DNA from: UBA9980 sp964436235
Lineage (GTDB): Bacteria > Muiribacteriota > UBA9980
Direction: 5' to 3'
DNA length: 55,734 nucleotides
Assembly (NCBI GenBank): GCA_964436235.1
Contig: CAYTCW010000008.1
Location: 1-55,734 of the forward strand
Part shown: one piece after another, positions 16,762-24,310 of the stretch
Position numbering within the stretch: the stretch's first letter is position 1
How the letters are laid out: every line of letters begins with the position of its first letter
The notes under the pieces: generated by a model
What the model was told of the DNA's origin: nothing
Databases searched by the model: none
The model's input: only the letters and a program-made list of their open reading frames with translations
Program-made: the position numbers and the translations under genes

Positions 16762-18083
16762 TAAAACGAAGCTACGTCGTTAACGAGCGTTACAATAGCC
16801 GCGCTCGCGCCCGCGTCATCACCGAAATAAGCCCTGTAATTCAGGTCAACCATGACACCGGCTGGACCGCTTATCGCCGGGCTCGAGCAGTCGAATAAAA
16901 CTTCGTTGAATTTGAAACTTAACGATTTATTCGCGCCCGATGTAAACTTCAATTCAATCGACGTTTCCGTCGCGTTTGCGCCCTTATCGATTAATGAAGT
17001 GTCGGTGAATAAGGTTTTAAGCGTACCGCCAAAAGTGAAAACGCCTTCGGGGATGTCGCCGCGCTCGCCGCCGCCCCCGATGACGTACTGGTTGCCGTCT
17101 AAATTCGAGCCGAAGTTGATTTCGCCCGAACTTATAATGCCGCTCGATACGCCGGCTTCAAATATTTCAGCCTGAAAAGCGTTTACACGGTCAATAACGA
17201 CCTCAACGGCGCTGGAGTCGTATTCGGAATCGCTTATCGCTTCTTTCGCACCGATAATGTCCATGCTTGCCACGAGTTCGCCTTCATCGCCGAAAGGTAG
17301 TTTAAACGAACCGATTTTGCACCCGTTGTAAAGGAAATATTTGTCGATATCGGTGAAGCCTTTTTCCAATACTAACGACGGCTGGGCGTCAGTTACTTTG
17401 AAAACGTGCGAGTATTTATCAACGCCTGCCGTGGCCGTAGCCGCCGCCGCGTGGCACTTCATAAACGACGCGCCGGATATATCCGTGCCCGATGAAGCAG
17501 CCGACAAAGCCGACACGCTCGATGCCGCGCCGGTAGTACCTGATGTTATTTTAAAATTTGTAGTTCCGGCTTGCCAGGCAACCGTCGCGAGCGTAAAACC
17601 GCCGCTTCCGACGGCTCTGATTTTAGCCTGTATCGCCGCCGCAACGCCCGCCATGTCGGACGCGCCCGAAAGGTCTATACTTGTTATACTCTGTTCGGAG
17701 CCGTTAATCGTAACTTTAAACGAGCCGTCGCTTATCGCTGTCCACGTCCCGAGCGTGTCGGTTACGCCCGTTGCACCCGTTAAATAACCGGCTATTCTCT
17801 GGTCGGTAGTGTCAGGCGCGCCGAAAATGGCCTTCATCCAGTAACCGATTGAACGGTAACACAACGGTACCGTTAACGCGCCGTCAACTGCGGTTCTGCC
17901 TATTGCCGGCTGGATAGGATTGCGGCCGCCGCGAATCGTAGCCGGATCGATAAGATTTCTTGTCTTTTTTAATTCGAACGTATTGAAAGGCATTATTTTG
18001 CCAGCCTTCGGGCTCGGATTAGCTTTAAAAGTAGTTTCGTAATCCATCACCAGAGCTGATAATGCACCCTTTGCCTGTGGCAT
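16761..18083 (-). CDS. Major tail (tube) protein with an inserted domain
   Basis: The 440-residue protein is about twice the size of a simple tail-tube protein. Residues ~1-110 and ~220-440 look like the tube fold (VDGALTVPLCYRSIGYWMKAIFG near the start, YRAYFGDD near the end). Residues ~115-205 form an extra domain (FKVTINGSEQSITSIDLSGA, then VAAAIQAKIRAVG, then VAWQAGTTNFKIT). This is similar to carbohydrate- or virion-decoration inserts seen in DUF3383-type tail proteins. It lies between the tail terminator and G genes. Part of it (17156-17194) resembles the spacer of the neighbouring repeat unit. Confidence 0.8.
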   Translation of the reverse strand: MPQAKGALSALVMDYETTFKANPSPKAGKIMPFNTFELKKTRNLIDPATIRGGRNPIQPAIGRTAVDGALTVPLCYRSIGYWMKAIFGAPDTTDQRIAGYLTGATGVTDTLGTWTAISDGSFKVTINGSEQSITSIDLSGASDMAGVAAAIQAKIRAVGSGGFTLATVAWQAGTTNFKITSGTTGAASSVSALSAASSGTDISGASFMKCHAAAATATAGVDKYSHVFKVTDAQPSLVLEKGFTDIDKYFLYNGCKIGSFKLPFGDEGELVASMDIIGAKEAISDSEYDSSAVEVVIDRVNAFQAEIFEAGVSSGIISSGEINFGSNLDGNQYVIGGGGERGDIPEGVFTFGGTLKTLFTDTSLIDKGANATETSIELKFTSGANKSLSFKFNEVLFDCSSPAISGPAGVMVDLNYRAYFGDDAGASAAIVTLVNDVASF

Positions 18084-18123
18084 AGTTATTCCCCCTCGTT
18101 TTATTATTTATTCATTTATTTTT

Positions 18124-18573
18124 TTATAAAGTGCGCTTTGACCATTCGATACGAACGGCCTTTTTAGATCCGATTAGCGGCCTCATTGCGTCTAAGTCGC
18201 CCATGGTTTCATCGATTTCAACGTATATTATGTCAGCGCCGAGTATTGAGCTTTCTACGGTATGCGCCCATTGAGTAAGAGCGGCATTGAAAGCGTCCTC
18301 GAGCGCCGATAGTTTTTGATAACCGTCGGCCGGGTCCTTTTCGTCGGAGCGCTCGTAACAAAAGGCCATTATTTCGACCGTTCCGTCGCCGCCCTTGATT
18401 AATTTTTCTTTTGTTTCGCGGTCCCTTGCCAGGAAGATCGCGCCACCTTCCGTAACCTCTTTAATCATGTTATTTGGATTGATTGCGCCGAGTTTTACGG
18501 TTACTCCCGTCAGCGCGGGCTGTGCGACTAAAAAATCGCGCAGGCTGATTAATGCGTCGTACCAGACAGCCAT
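18124..18573 (-). CDS. Tail terminator / tail completion protein
   Basis: A 149-residue protein directly upstream of the major tail gene and downstream of the connector genes. Its layout is typical of tail terminators: an N-terminal helix YDALISLRDFLVAQPAL, a strand-rich middle (GAIFLARDRETKEKLIKGGDGTVEIMAFCYE), then a helix and a strand pair. It probably stops tail polymerisation and joins tail to head. The assignment rests on order and size, with moderate sequence support. Confidence 0.6.
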   Translation of the reverse strand: MAVWYDALISLRDFLVAQPALTGVTVKLGAINPNNMIKEVTEGGAIFLARDRETKEKLIKGGDGTVEIMAFCYERSDEKDPADGYQKLSALEDAFNAALTQWAHTVESSILGADIIYVEIDETMGDLDAMRPLIGSKKAVRIEWSKRTL

Positions 18574-18575
18574 GA

Positions 18576-18974
18576 TTAACCCCTCCCCAGCGTTATTTTT
18601 CCGATCGACGCGGGCGAAACCGTTGAAACTCCGGTTAGCGTTTCAAGGCTCATTTGCGGTTTCAACTCGTTCAATTCGTCTTTGAAAAGTTTTATTTTTG
18701 ACGCCCATTTATCGGTAGGTTCCTGTCCCATAAAAGCGGCGTCAGAAGATCCGGCTTTTTGTTTACATTTTTCATAGCAGACGAAAGCTATGAGAAGCCG
18801 TTTGACTTTGTAAGGCAACGGATCGGGCACATCGGCAAGCGTTATGCCTACCGATACGCATAAATCCTCAAGAAAAGCGTCGGCCGCGTCTAAATCCGCC
18901 TGGATAACTCCTGAACTTACAAGCTCGTCGGTCACATCTGCTAATATTAGCAATGATGTAGGTTCTTCGGGCAT
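18576..18974 (-). CDS. Head-tail connector protein (gp6-like)
   Basis: A 132-residue, mostly helical protein. The pattern ADVTDELVSSGVIQADLDAADAFLEDLC followed by YKVKRLLIAFVCYEKC is that of the small all-helical adaptor that docks under the portal. It is two bases from the tail terminator gene and one base from the gp10-like gene, so all three are in one tight operon. Function is inferred from fold-like pattern and order. Confidence 0.6.
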   Translation of the reverse strand: MPEEPTSLLILADVTDELVSSGVIQADLDAADAFLEDLCVSVGITLADVPDPLPYKVKRLLIAFVCYEKCKQKAGSSDAAFMGQEPTDKWASKIKLFKDELNELKPQMSLETLTGVSTVSPASIGKITLGRG

Positions 18975-18975
18975 T

Positions 18976-19509
18976 TTAAATCCGTCCTTTCCATCTGCTT
19001 AATTCGCCGAGTGCTTTATTAATGTGCCTGTCAAATATGTCATTAATGTTGGCCGTTTCGTTTTCGGCGGCTTTATAGATGAACGGGTCCGGCTTTGTTC
19101 CGGGATGCCAGACATGTTTAGCAAAAAAGTTAAATCTACCGTCACCGCTCTGCCAACGCAAGGCCTTTTTCTTAACCGGCGCAATGCCGTGAGGCCGAGT
19201 GCCTTCGTGGACAAAAACACCGTAAGAAGTATCAGCCGTTAAACGAAATTTATCACTACTAACCACCCCCGCCGAATTATCAAGCCATACACGACCAACC
19301 GGCGGCCATTGACTAACTATTTCATAGTTTATTGAGTCTTCGAGTGCTGTAGTTCTTGACCTGAAACTATGTTCACGGCGCGCTCTACGCTGAACAGCTA
19401 TTAATGACTGCTTTAATGCCTTTCGCATAGCGTCTTTAGTCGCTTTGGGCGCAGTTTCAAAAGCCGCCAGTAATTCTTTTAAGCGCTTTATTTCAACTTT
19501 CAATTGCAT
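18976..19509 (-). CDS. HK97 gp10-like head-tail joining protein
   Basis: The 177-residue protein has the hallmarks of the gp10 family. These are an N-terminal helix with FETAPKATKDAMRKALKQSLIAVQRRARREH, then an SSDKFRLTADTSYGVFVHEGTRPHGIAP strand region in which a Tyr-Gly-x-Phe-Val-His/Glu-x-Gly-Thr motif is diagnostic, and a C-terminal helix. It acts in the neck joining capsid and tail. It lies in the usual place between capsid and tail terminator genes, just after a terminator hairpin. Confidence 0.8.
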   Translation of the reverse strand: MQLKVEIKRLKELLAAFETAPKATKDAMRKALKQSLIAVQRRARREHSFRSRTTALEDSINYEIVSQWPPVGRVWLDNSAGVVSSDKFRLTADTSYGVFVHEGTRPHGIAPVKKKALRWQSGDGRFNFFAKHVWHPGTKPDPFIYKAAENETANINDIFDRHINKALGELSRWKGRI

Positions 19510-19521
19510 ATCATCACCGCC

Positions 19522-19550
19522 AATTAAAAAGGCGAGCCGAGGCCCGCCTT
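19522..19550 (-). terminator. Terminator hairpin before the gp10-like gene
   Basis: Stem AAGGCG/CGCCTT (19529-19534 with 19545-19550), with inner GGC/GCC pairing, followed on the minus strand by TTTTT. It lies between the gene ending at 19560 and the one starting at 19509. Confidence 0.6.
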
Positions 19551-19559
19551 GTTTTAGTT

Positions 19560-19766
19560 TTATTTCTTTTTTCTGCCTGTGTTTTTTTCTTTTGTTTCCG
19601 GTTCTTCCGGATGATTTTCCGCCGGCTTTTCTTTTTCGAAAACTTCCGGTTTTATTTGGTCCGGTTCCGGCGCCGGTTTAGGTTTTATATTTTTATTCGG
19701 CTCTAATTCAAGCCGCTGTTTTTCCATTACCCGGCGGGCCTGCTGGAATCCTGTTATATCTCCCAT
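19560..19766 (-). CDS. Small highly charged Lys/Glu/Pro-rich protein
   Basis: A 68-residue protein with a short start (MGDITGFQQARRVMEKQRLELE) and a C-terminal half made almost only of Lys, Glu and Pro. It follows the secreted repeat protein gene without a gap (stop at 19560, next gene starts at 19767). The N-terminal DITGFQQARRVM pattern is common in small head-completion-type proteins of phages. I do not assign a firm function. A disordered neck or decoration component is possible. Confidence 0.5.
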   Translation of the reverse strand: MGDITGFQQARRVMEKQRLELEPNKNIKPKPAPEPDQIKPEVFEKEKPAENHPEEPETKEKNTGRKKK

Positions 19767-20732
19767 TTAATCCTCCTGAGGCGCTGTTACAGTAATTGTG
19801 GTTGTGGCATTCGCGCTGTTAACCGTTCCGTCGTTTACGACCGTATAAATAACCCTGTTAGTCGTATCGATTTCAGAGGTCTCGGCGTTATAAAATTTAA
19901 TGAGCTGTGCCGCCGCTTTATATTCGGCTATGGTTGCATGTCCTGTCAAAGTAACCGTTATAGCGCCGGGCGTCGCGGTGTCGTTTACAACCGCGAATGT
20001 GCCGAGTAGGTCAACCTCGGCCGTTAACAGAACGTCGCTCGTTTTTGCATTCGACAAAAGCATTGTAAGCGATTCCATGTAAGTATCGTCGGGATCTACA
20101 ATATTACATTCCGTCGATGCTACTGCAATTTCGGTAGAGCCGCCCTCATAAGCGGTTTCATAATCTAAGGTTGCAGGGCCGCCCATGTAAAGCGCGGGCG
20201 CGTCATTTACGGCGGTTATAACTACCGAAGTAGTGCAAATATTACTATTATCATTGCCGTTGCTGACATAAATAGTTACCTCGCGAGTCGTCGTGTCGGG
20301 ATTGTCGGACGAATTGGTATATTTCACGTTCTGCAACATTGTTTTATAAGTCGCAAAACTCGCATTACCGGTTGTGGTCAATGTATAAATACCGGTGCCG
20401 CTTGTAACCGCTGGTGTAAAAAGTGAATTTACTCCCGAATAATCGAGACTGTCGCCTGTTTTAGCGTTCGTGATATTAAAAACCGCATATTTTAACTGTG
20501 CTGGTGATGTCGCGGTAATGTTAACATCCGTGTCGGCGAGTATTACCGCCGAACCGTTTTCGGTAAAGGTTACTTCATACCCCGTACCGGCGCCGGATGT
20601 GTCCAGATCTAAAACCGGAATACGCCGGTCGCGGTTAAAAGATGTTAAATCAACGCTTTTGGCATATAAAAAGCCGAAAAGCGTAAGTCCAACAAATATA
20701 GCGATCAGCATTATCGATAATATTTTTTTCAT
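19767..20732 (-). CDS. Secreted cadherin/VCBS-like repeat protein next to capsid gene
   Basis: The 321-residue protein begins MKKILSIMLIAIFVGLTLFG...YAKS, a Sec signal peptide. A GGAGGAG site 8 bases before the ATG confirms this start. The rest is two to three cadherin-like beta repeats. Each has ...T....A.YK....(I/V)(K)(F/Y)(T/Y)N...D.(T)TR.(V/I)T..V.(N/D)G, linked by VITAVNDAPAL, a typical VCBS/cadherin linker. It sits where many phages have a capsid decoration protein. A signal peptide on such a protein is unexpected: it may be a lysogen-expressed surface protein, or it may share the membrane-directed feature of the adjacent capsid gene. Confidence 0.7.
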   Translation of the reverse strand: MKKILSIMLIAIFVGLTLFGFLYAKSVDLTSFNRDRRIPVLDLDTSGAGTGYEVTFTENGSAVILADTDVNITATSPAQLKYAVFNITNAKTGDSLDYSGVNSLFTPAVTSGTGIYTLTTTGNASFATYKTMLQNVKYTNSSDNPDTTTREVTIYVSNGNDNSNICTTSVVITAVNDAPALYMGGPATLDYETAYEGGSTEIAVASTECNIVDPDDTYMESLTMLLSNAKTSDVLLTAEVDLLGTFAVVNDTATPGAITVTLTGHATIAEYKAAAQLIKFYNAETSEIDTTNRVIYTVVNDGTVNSANATTTITVTAPQED

Positions 20733-20751
20733 TTCTTTAACTCCTCCGCAT

Positions 20752-20783
20752 TAAAACAGAGCGAGCTCGAAAGCCCGCCCTGT
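20752..20783 (-). terminator. Terminator hairpin downstream of major capsid gene
   Basis: Imperfect hairpin ACAGAGCGAGC / GCCCGCCCTGT (A-C mismatches), followed on the minus strand by TTTTA. It lies 30 bases after the capsid stop and may reduce read-through from the abundant capsid transcript. Confidence 0.6.
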
Positions 20784-20814
20784 ATTTTAGTTTAATCGTT
20801 AATTATTGCCGCGA

Positions 20815-21852
20815 CTACGCTTTAAGTTTGTGATAAAACTTAACGATACGCACAGCTTTAGGCTCGTAAACGAGCTGCCATGAAGTACCTGTCGCGAGAA
20901 CGTCGTTAGTCGGAAATTCTTCTTCGCCAAGGTCGGGCGCAGTCCATTTAACGCCGCGCGGGTGAAGAATCATGGTTTTTCTGTTCACGAGCACGTCTTC
21001 GCCTTTCAACGAATCGCGGCCGACTTCCACGGGTACGACGCCTTTATATTTGCCCGTGCCAAGTGCGATAGCGCCCTGACCGAAAATATACGAAACGTAT
21101 TTACCGGTATCGGGTACGGGGCATTTATCGTTAACTATAACGCGTTTGCCCATGAAAAATTCGAGATCGGGCGATCCGTCCGATGGCTTAACCGTGGCGA
21201 TAAGGTTCTGTTTCACTAACGACGCGCGGGTCGCGGAGTGTATCATAACGCCGGTAAGCAGTTCCTGTGCGTCGCCCATTAGAGCCAGCGCATCCACGAA
21301 TGAGTTAGCGGTGAAGCACGCCGCGTCGTTCGATTCGCCGGTGATATCGTGTACTTTATCCGCCATTGTGGCCGCGCCGAAAACGCCCTCGAGTATTTTG
21401 AGAAGCGTGAGCTGTAAATCGCGCGCCCAGAAGCCGCCGACGAGTGAAGCTATAGCCGCCATCGGGTCAGCGCCCGCGAGCAGACCGGCCAGATCGTTAG
21501 TGGACCATGCTTTGCCGCGTGCGAGCAGTACGGCCACATCGGAGCCGGTAGTGATTTTGCCCGGAGTCAACGCGCGGTCGTCGTGAAGCACTTCAGATTC
21601 ACCGGTAAGGTCTTTGAAATAGGGCATTGCTATAGTGCGGCCGCCGCCATTCGCCAGCTTGTCGAATTCGGCCGTATTTTCGATAATGCCCGACGCCACG
21701 AGGTTCGACTGTTCCATTGTTTTCTGAATGGAATAATCGCTGAATTTTTCGGGGATTATGATATCCGAAATTTTTGTAGTGTCCGCGCGGCATACGCTCG
21801 GAAGCACCATAACGAGAATTGAAACTATGGATAAAATAAGAGCTAAAAACAT
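20815..21852 (-). CDS. Major capsid protein with N-terminal signal peptide
   Basis: Residues from ~24 on match a known capsid family: DTTKISDIIIPEKF, then GGGRTIAMPYFKDLTGESEVL, LTPGKITTGSDVAVLLARGKAWSTNDLA and DPMAAIASLVGGFWARDLQ. Such proteins usually start at a 'MATT..SDVIIPE' position. Here that position is preceded by a 23-residue hydrophobic leader (MFLALILSIVSILVMVLPSV then CRA) with an apparent signal-peptidase site A-D. AGGAGG lies 8 bases before the ATG at 21852, and no better internal start exists, so the leader appears real. It follows the scaffold gene as expected. Confidence 0.8.
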   Translation of the reverse strand: MFLALILSIVSILVMVLPSVCRADTTKISDIIIPEKFSDYSIQKTMEQSNLVASGIIENTAEFDKLANGGGRTIAMPYFKDLTGESEVLHDDRALTPGKITTGSDVAVLLARGKAWSTNDLAGLLAGADPMAAIASLVGGFWARDLQLTLLKILEGVFGAATMADKVHDITGESNDAACFTANSFVDALALMGDAQELLTGVMIHSATRASLVKQNLIATVKPSDGSPDLEFFMGKRVIVNDKCPVPDTGKYVSYIFGQGAIALGTGKYKGVVPVEVGRDSLKGEDVLVNRKTMILHPRGVKWTAPDLGEEEFPTNDVLATGTSWQLVYEPKAVRIVKFYHKLKA

Positions 21853-21905
21853 TTTAATTCCTCCTGATTTTAATTTGATTTTTTTTGTTTGTTGTTAAAA
21901 GCCTG

Positions 21906-22643
21906 TTATTGCTTTTCGTTTTTGGCTATTGAGGCTAATTTAGCCGCTTTTTCCGGCTCTTTCTTTTCGAGTATCATTTGCTGTGTGAGGTTGAAACTCT
22001 TTTTGGAGTAAGGATTCGGTTCAGAGTTACCGCTGCCGCTCGATGAACCGGCGCCAGGCGGCGTGTTATTTCTTACCGCCCATGGATTGGCGTCAAGCCA
22101 GCTTTTTACGCCTTCCTCGAAAGGAAGTTCTTCGTCTCCGTTTTTGAAAATAATCTTTTCGTCATCCGTTACCGCGATTTTTTCCAGAATTAGTTTTGAT
22201 ATTTCTTCCGGTTTAACTGTGTCTTTAAGCGCCGCCATGGCTTTGTTAATTTTTAACTGTTGAATTCTCTTGGCTTCGCTTGCCTGGGCTTTTTCTTCGC
22301 TTTCTTTCAGCTTTGCTTCGAGCTTTTTAAGCTGATTTTCGAACTTTGAAACGTCGCTCGGTTTGGTGCCTGATTTCCGTAAAGCGGTTAATTCAGATAA
22401 CGCGCCGTCAAGGTCGTCATCTTCTTTTAGCTCGAGTGTTTCGACGATTTTTTTGTAACGGGTTTCGAGTTCGCGGGCTTTTTCACCTTCCGTCTTAGCT
22501 TTCGTGCGATATCCGGCGGCCTCGTCATTTCTGGCCTTGAATTCTGCCTTTAACACTGTTGCCATTTCGGGACCGTTTTCGATAAGCGGTTTGCCCTCCG
22601 CGTCTTTTTTTTCGAGTAAAGCGTAAATTTCCTGTAATGTCAT
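21906..22643 (-). CDS. Capsid scaffold protein (GP20-like)
   Basis: The 245-residue acidic protein has a long coiled coil (residues ~35-130, KAEFKARNDEAAGYRTKAK then KKLEAKLKESEEKAQASEAK). A helical core follows, then a Ser/Gly linker and a basic C-terminal capsid-binding helix (NLTQQMILEKKEPEKAAKLA). This is the standard layout of scaffolding proteins. It lies immediately upstream of the major capsid gene. No protease domain is seen, so removal of the scaffold may rely on exit rather than self-cleavage. Confidence 0.85.
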   Translation of the reverse strand: MTLQEIYALLEKKDAEGKPLIENGPEMATVLKAEFKARNDEAAGYRTKAKTEGEKARELETRYKKIVETLELKEDDDLDGALSELTALRKSGTKPSDVSKFENQLKKLEAKLKESEEKAQASEAKRIQQLKINKAMAALKDTVKPEEISKLILEKIAVTDDEKIIFKNGDEELPFEEGVKSWLDANPWAVRNNTPPGAGSSSGSGNSEPNPYSKKSFNLTQQMILEKKEPEKAAKLASIAKNEKQ

Positions 22644-22703
22644 TTGGGTAACTTCCTTTCGCCTTCAAGGCTATTTATAATTTTGCGCGTCAAGCGCGGG
22701 TTT

Positions 22704-23105
22704 TTACTTTATAAATTTAATTAATTCTGGATTATCGCGTATTACCTGAAGCATACCTTTCGCGATCTCGTTAACTAATTTTTCCATCTGATCGTTATCC
22801 TGTGGCAATAAATCTTTTATGTCGCGCTCCTGAGCGATAGCGTGAACGATCTCGTGCATAAGCGTTACTTTCTGGTTTGGAAGCGAAACATCGGCGTTTG
22901 CAATTTCAATCTCTGATGTAACGTAATCGATCGCGCCGAACACCAACCGGCCGTTAAGGAATACCTTTTCTTTCGATATGATTTTATAATCTACGTTATC
23001 AACTTTTACGCTCCCGGGCATAATAGAAAGGAACCCTGAAAGCGCTTCTTTCATTTGTTCCTGGTTAACTGTTTTTTCGTAAAATTCGGGTTTTTGAAAT
23101 TTCAT
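22704..23105 (-). CDS. Phage HExxH zinc metallopeptidase-like protein
   Basis: A 133-residue protein with HEIVHAIAQE at residues ~87-96, a zinc metallopeptidase HExxH motif. It is followed by a helix NEIAKGMLQVIRDNPELIKF seen in small phage metallopeptidases related to the ImmA/IrrE group. There is no HTH domain. It overlaps the MuF-like gene by one base and precedes the scaffold gene, so it may process a head protein or the scaffold, but that is inference. A 110-bp near-identical copy of its middle lies at the extreme right end of the window (55625-55734). Confidence 0.65.
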   Translation of the reverse strand: MKFQKPEFYEKTVNQEQMKEALSGFLSIMPGSVKVDNVDYKIISKEKVFLNGRLVFGAIDYVTSEIEIANADVSLPNQKVTLMHEIVHAIAQERDIKDLLPQDNDQMEKLVNEIAKGMLQVIRDNPELIKFIK

Positions 23106-24292
23106 TATGCTGTTCCTTTCGTTTTAAAATCCGATCGAGCCAGACGAGGATTCGGATCGCTATGTCCTTTCCAATTGTTTAAAATATCCTGCCAGCCATT
23201 ACCGCGCTTAAAAGCCTCGTTACCTTTATATCCCATAAGCGCGTCGCGTTCGCCTTCGGTTAATGATTTCAAGTATTTTTCGCCGCTTGAATCTATTTTA
23301 TCGTTTCGTTTCAGGCCATCAAATTCGCCGTCAATGACTTCCGATAAATTACACATGCAATGCGGATGAGCTGGATGCGGCGGCATTTTATCTTTTGGAT
23401 AAGTACCGCGCCCAAGTCCGTATAAATCTGCATTAGCGTGAAAGTCGCAAATATCATATACCGGATGACGGCTTGATAAATCCCAACGATAGCCAACTAC
23501 ATCCGAATCGTCATAAGTTTGAGCATAAAAACCGTCGCTCCATGCGCGCGATATTTCCGTCCTGGCTATCCGCTCCGAATAATAACGCGCCACTTCGTTT
23601 GTAGCAACATAAATCGATTTGTTAATGGCTTTCTGGTTGAGATCTTCGGCGGCTCTTACTAATTGAGAATACGCGGCTTTTAGTGCCTTGGTGGGCGCGC
23701 CGTTACCTGCCAGAGCTTCAATGTTTGCTTTAGCCTCGGCGAGTCTTTTTATAAGCTCCGGGTCTTTAACTGTCCGGGCCGCCCGCGCCGCGTCGATCAG
23801 TTCGTTAAGATACTTCGGCAATTCACCCGGCTTTAACTTGCCGCCGTAACCATAACCGTCGTAAAGATCGCGCGCGAGTTTAACTACAGTTGCGCCTTCT
23901 TTCATACTGGCCTTAATGGTCTGCGTTATTTTTTCTCTTATTATTGGTTTAAAGCCATAAAGCCGAGTCGATAAATTTGTTTTATCACCCGTCCACGGCA
24001 TAGAATTGAGCTTGCTGATTATATTTATCTTTGCTGTCGGTATTATGATTTTAGCATCGATGCCAAAACCTATCGCGGCCGCTTCAAAAAGTTTTTCGTT
24101 TAAAACATCATGATTTTTCTTAAAAAAATCACTTTCTTTTAAAACCGTCGCTACTGCTTTTTCAACCGTTAATTGGCCTTTATTAATAAGGGCAATGACG
24201 CGATTAGCGACCTTCATAGCTAACTTTTGATATTCTTTCGAATACCCTGCCGTCAGCCGGCTAATCGCGTTCAAAGTTTGTTTTTTATTCAT
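23105..24292 (-). CDS. Minor head protein, MuF-like
   Basis: The 395-residue protein has an N-terminal helical region. A C-terminal MuF domain runs from about residue 235: ARYYSERIARTEISRAWSDGF, then GYRWDLSSRHPVYDICDFHAN, then PPHPAHPHCMCNL, a metal-binding-looking His/Cys cluster typical of this family. MuF/SPP1 gp7-type proteins bind the portal and enter the head with DNA. It lies between the portal and scaffold genes in the classical order. There is no toxin domain fused to the C-terminus. Confidence 0.85.
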   Translation of the reverse strand: MNKKQTLNAISRLTAGYSKEYQKLAMKVANRVIALINKGQLTVEKAVATVLKESDFFKKNHDVLNEKLFEAAAIGFGIDAKIIIPTAKINIISKLNSMPWTGDKTNLSTRLYGFKPIIREKITQTIKASMKEGATVVKLARDLYDGYGYGGKLKPGELPKYLNELIDAARAARTVKDPELIKRLAEAKANIEALAGNGAPTKALKAAYSQLVRAAEDLNQKAINKSIYVATNEVARYYSERIARTEISRAWSDGFYAQTYDDSDVVGYRWDLSSRHPVYDICDFHANADLYGLGRGTYPKDKMPPHPAHPHCMCNLSEVIDGEFDGLKRNDKIDSSGEKYLKSLTEGERDALMGYKGNEAFKRGNGWQDILNNWKGHSDPNPRLARSDFKTKGTA

Positions 24293-24310
24293 ACTCGCCC
24301 TTTAAACTTC

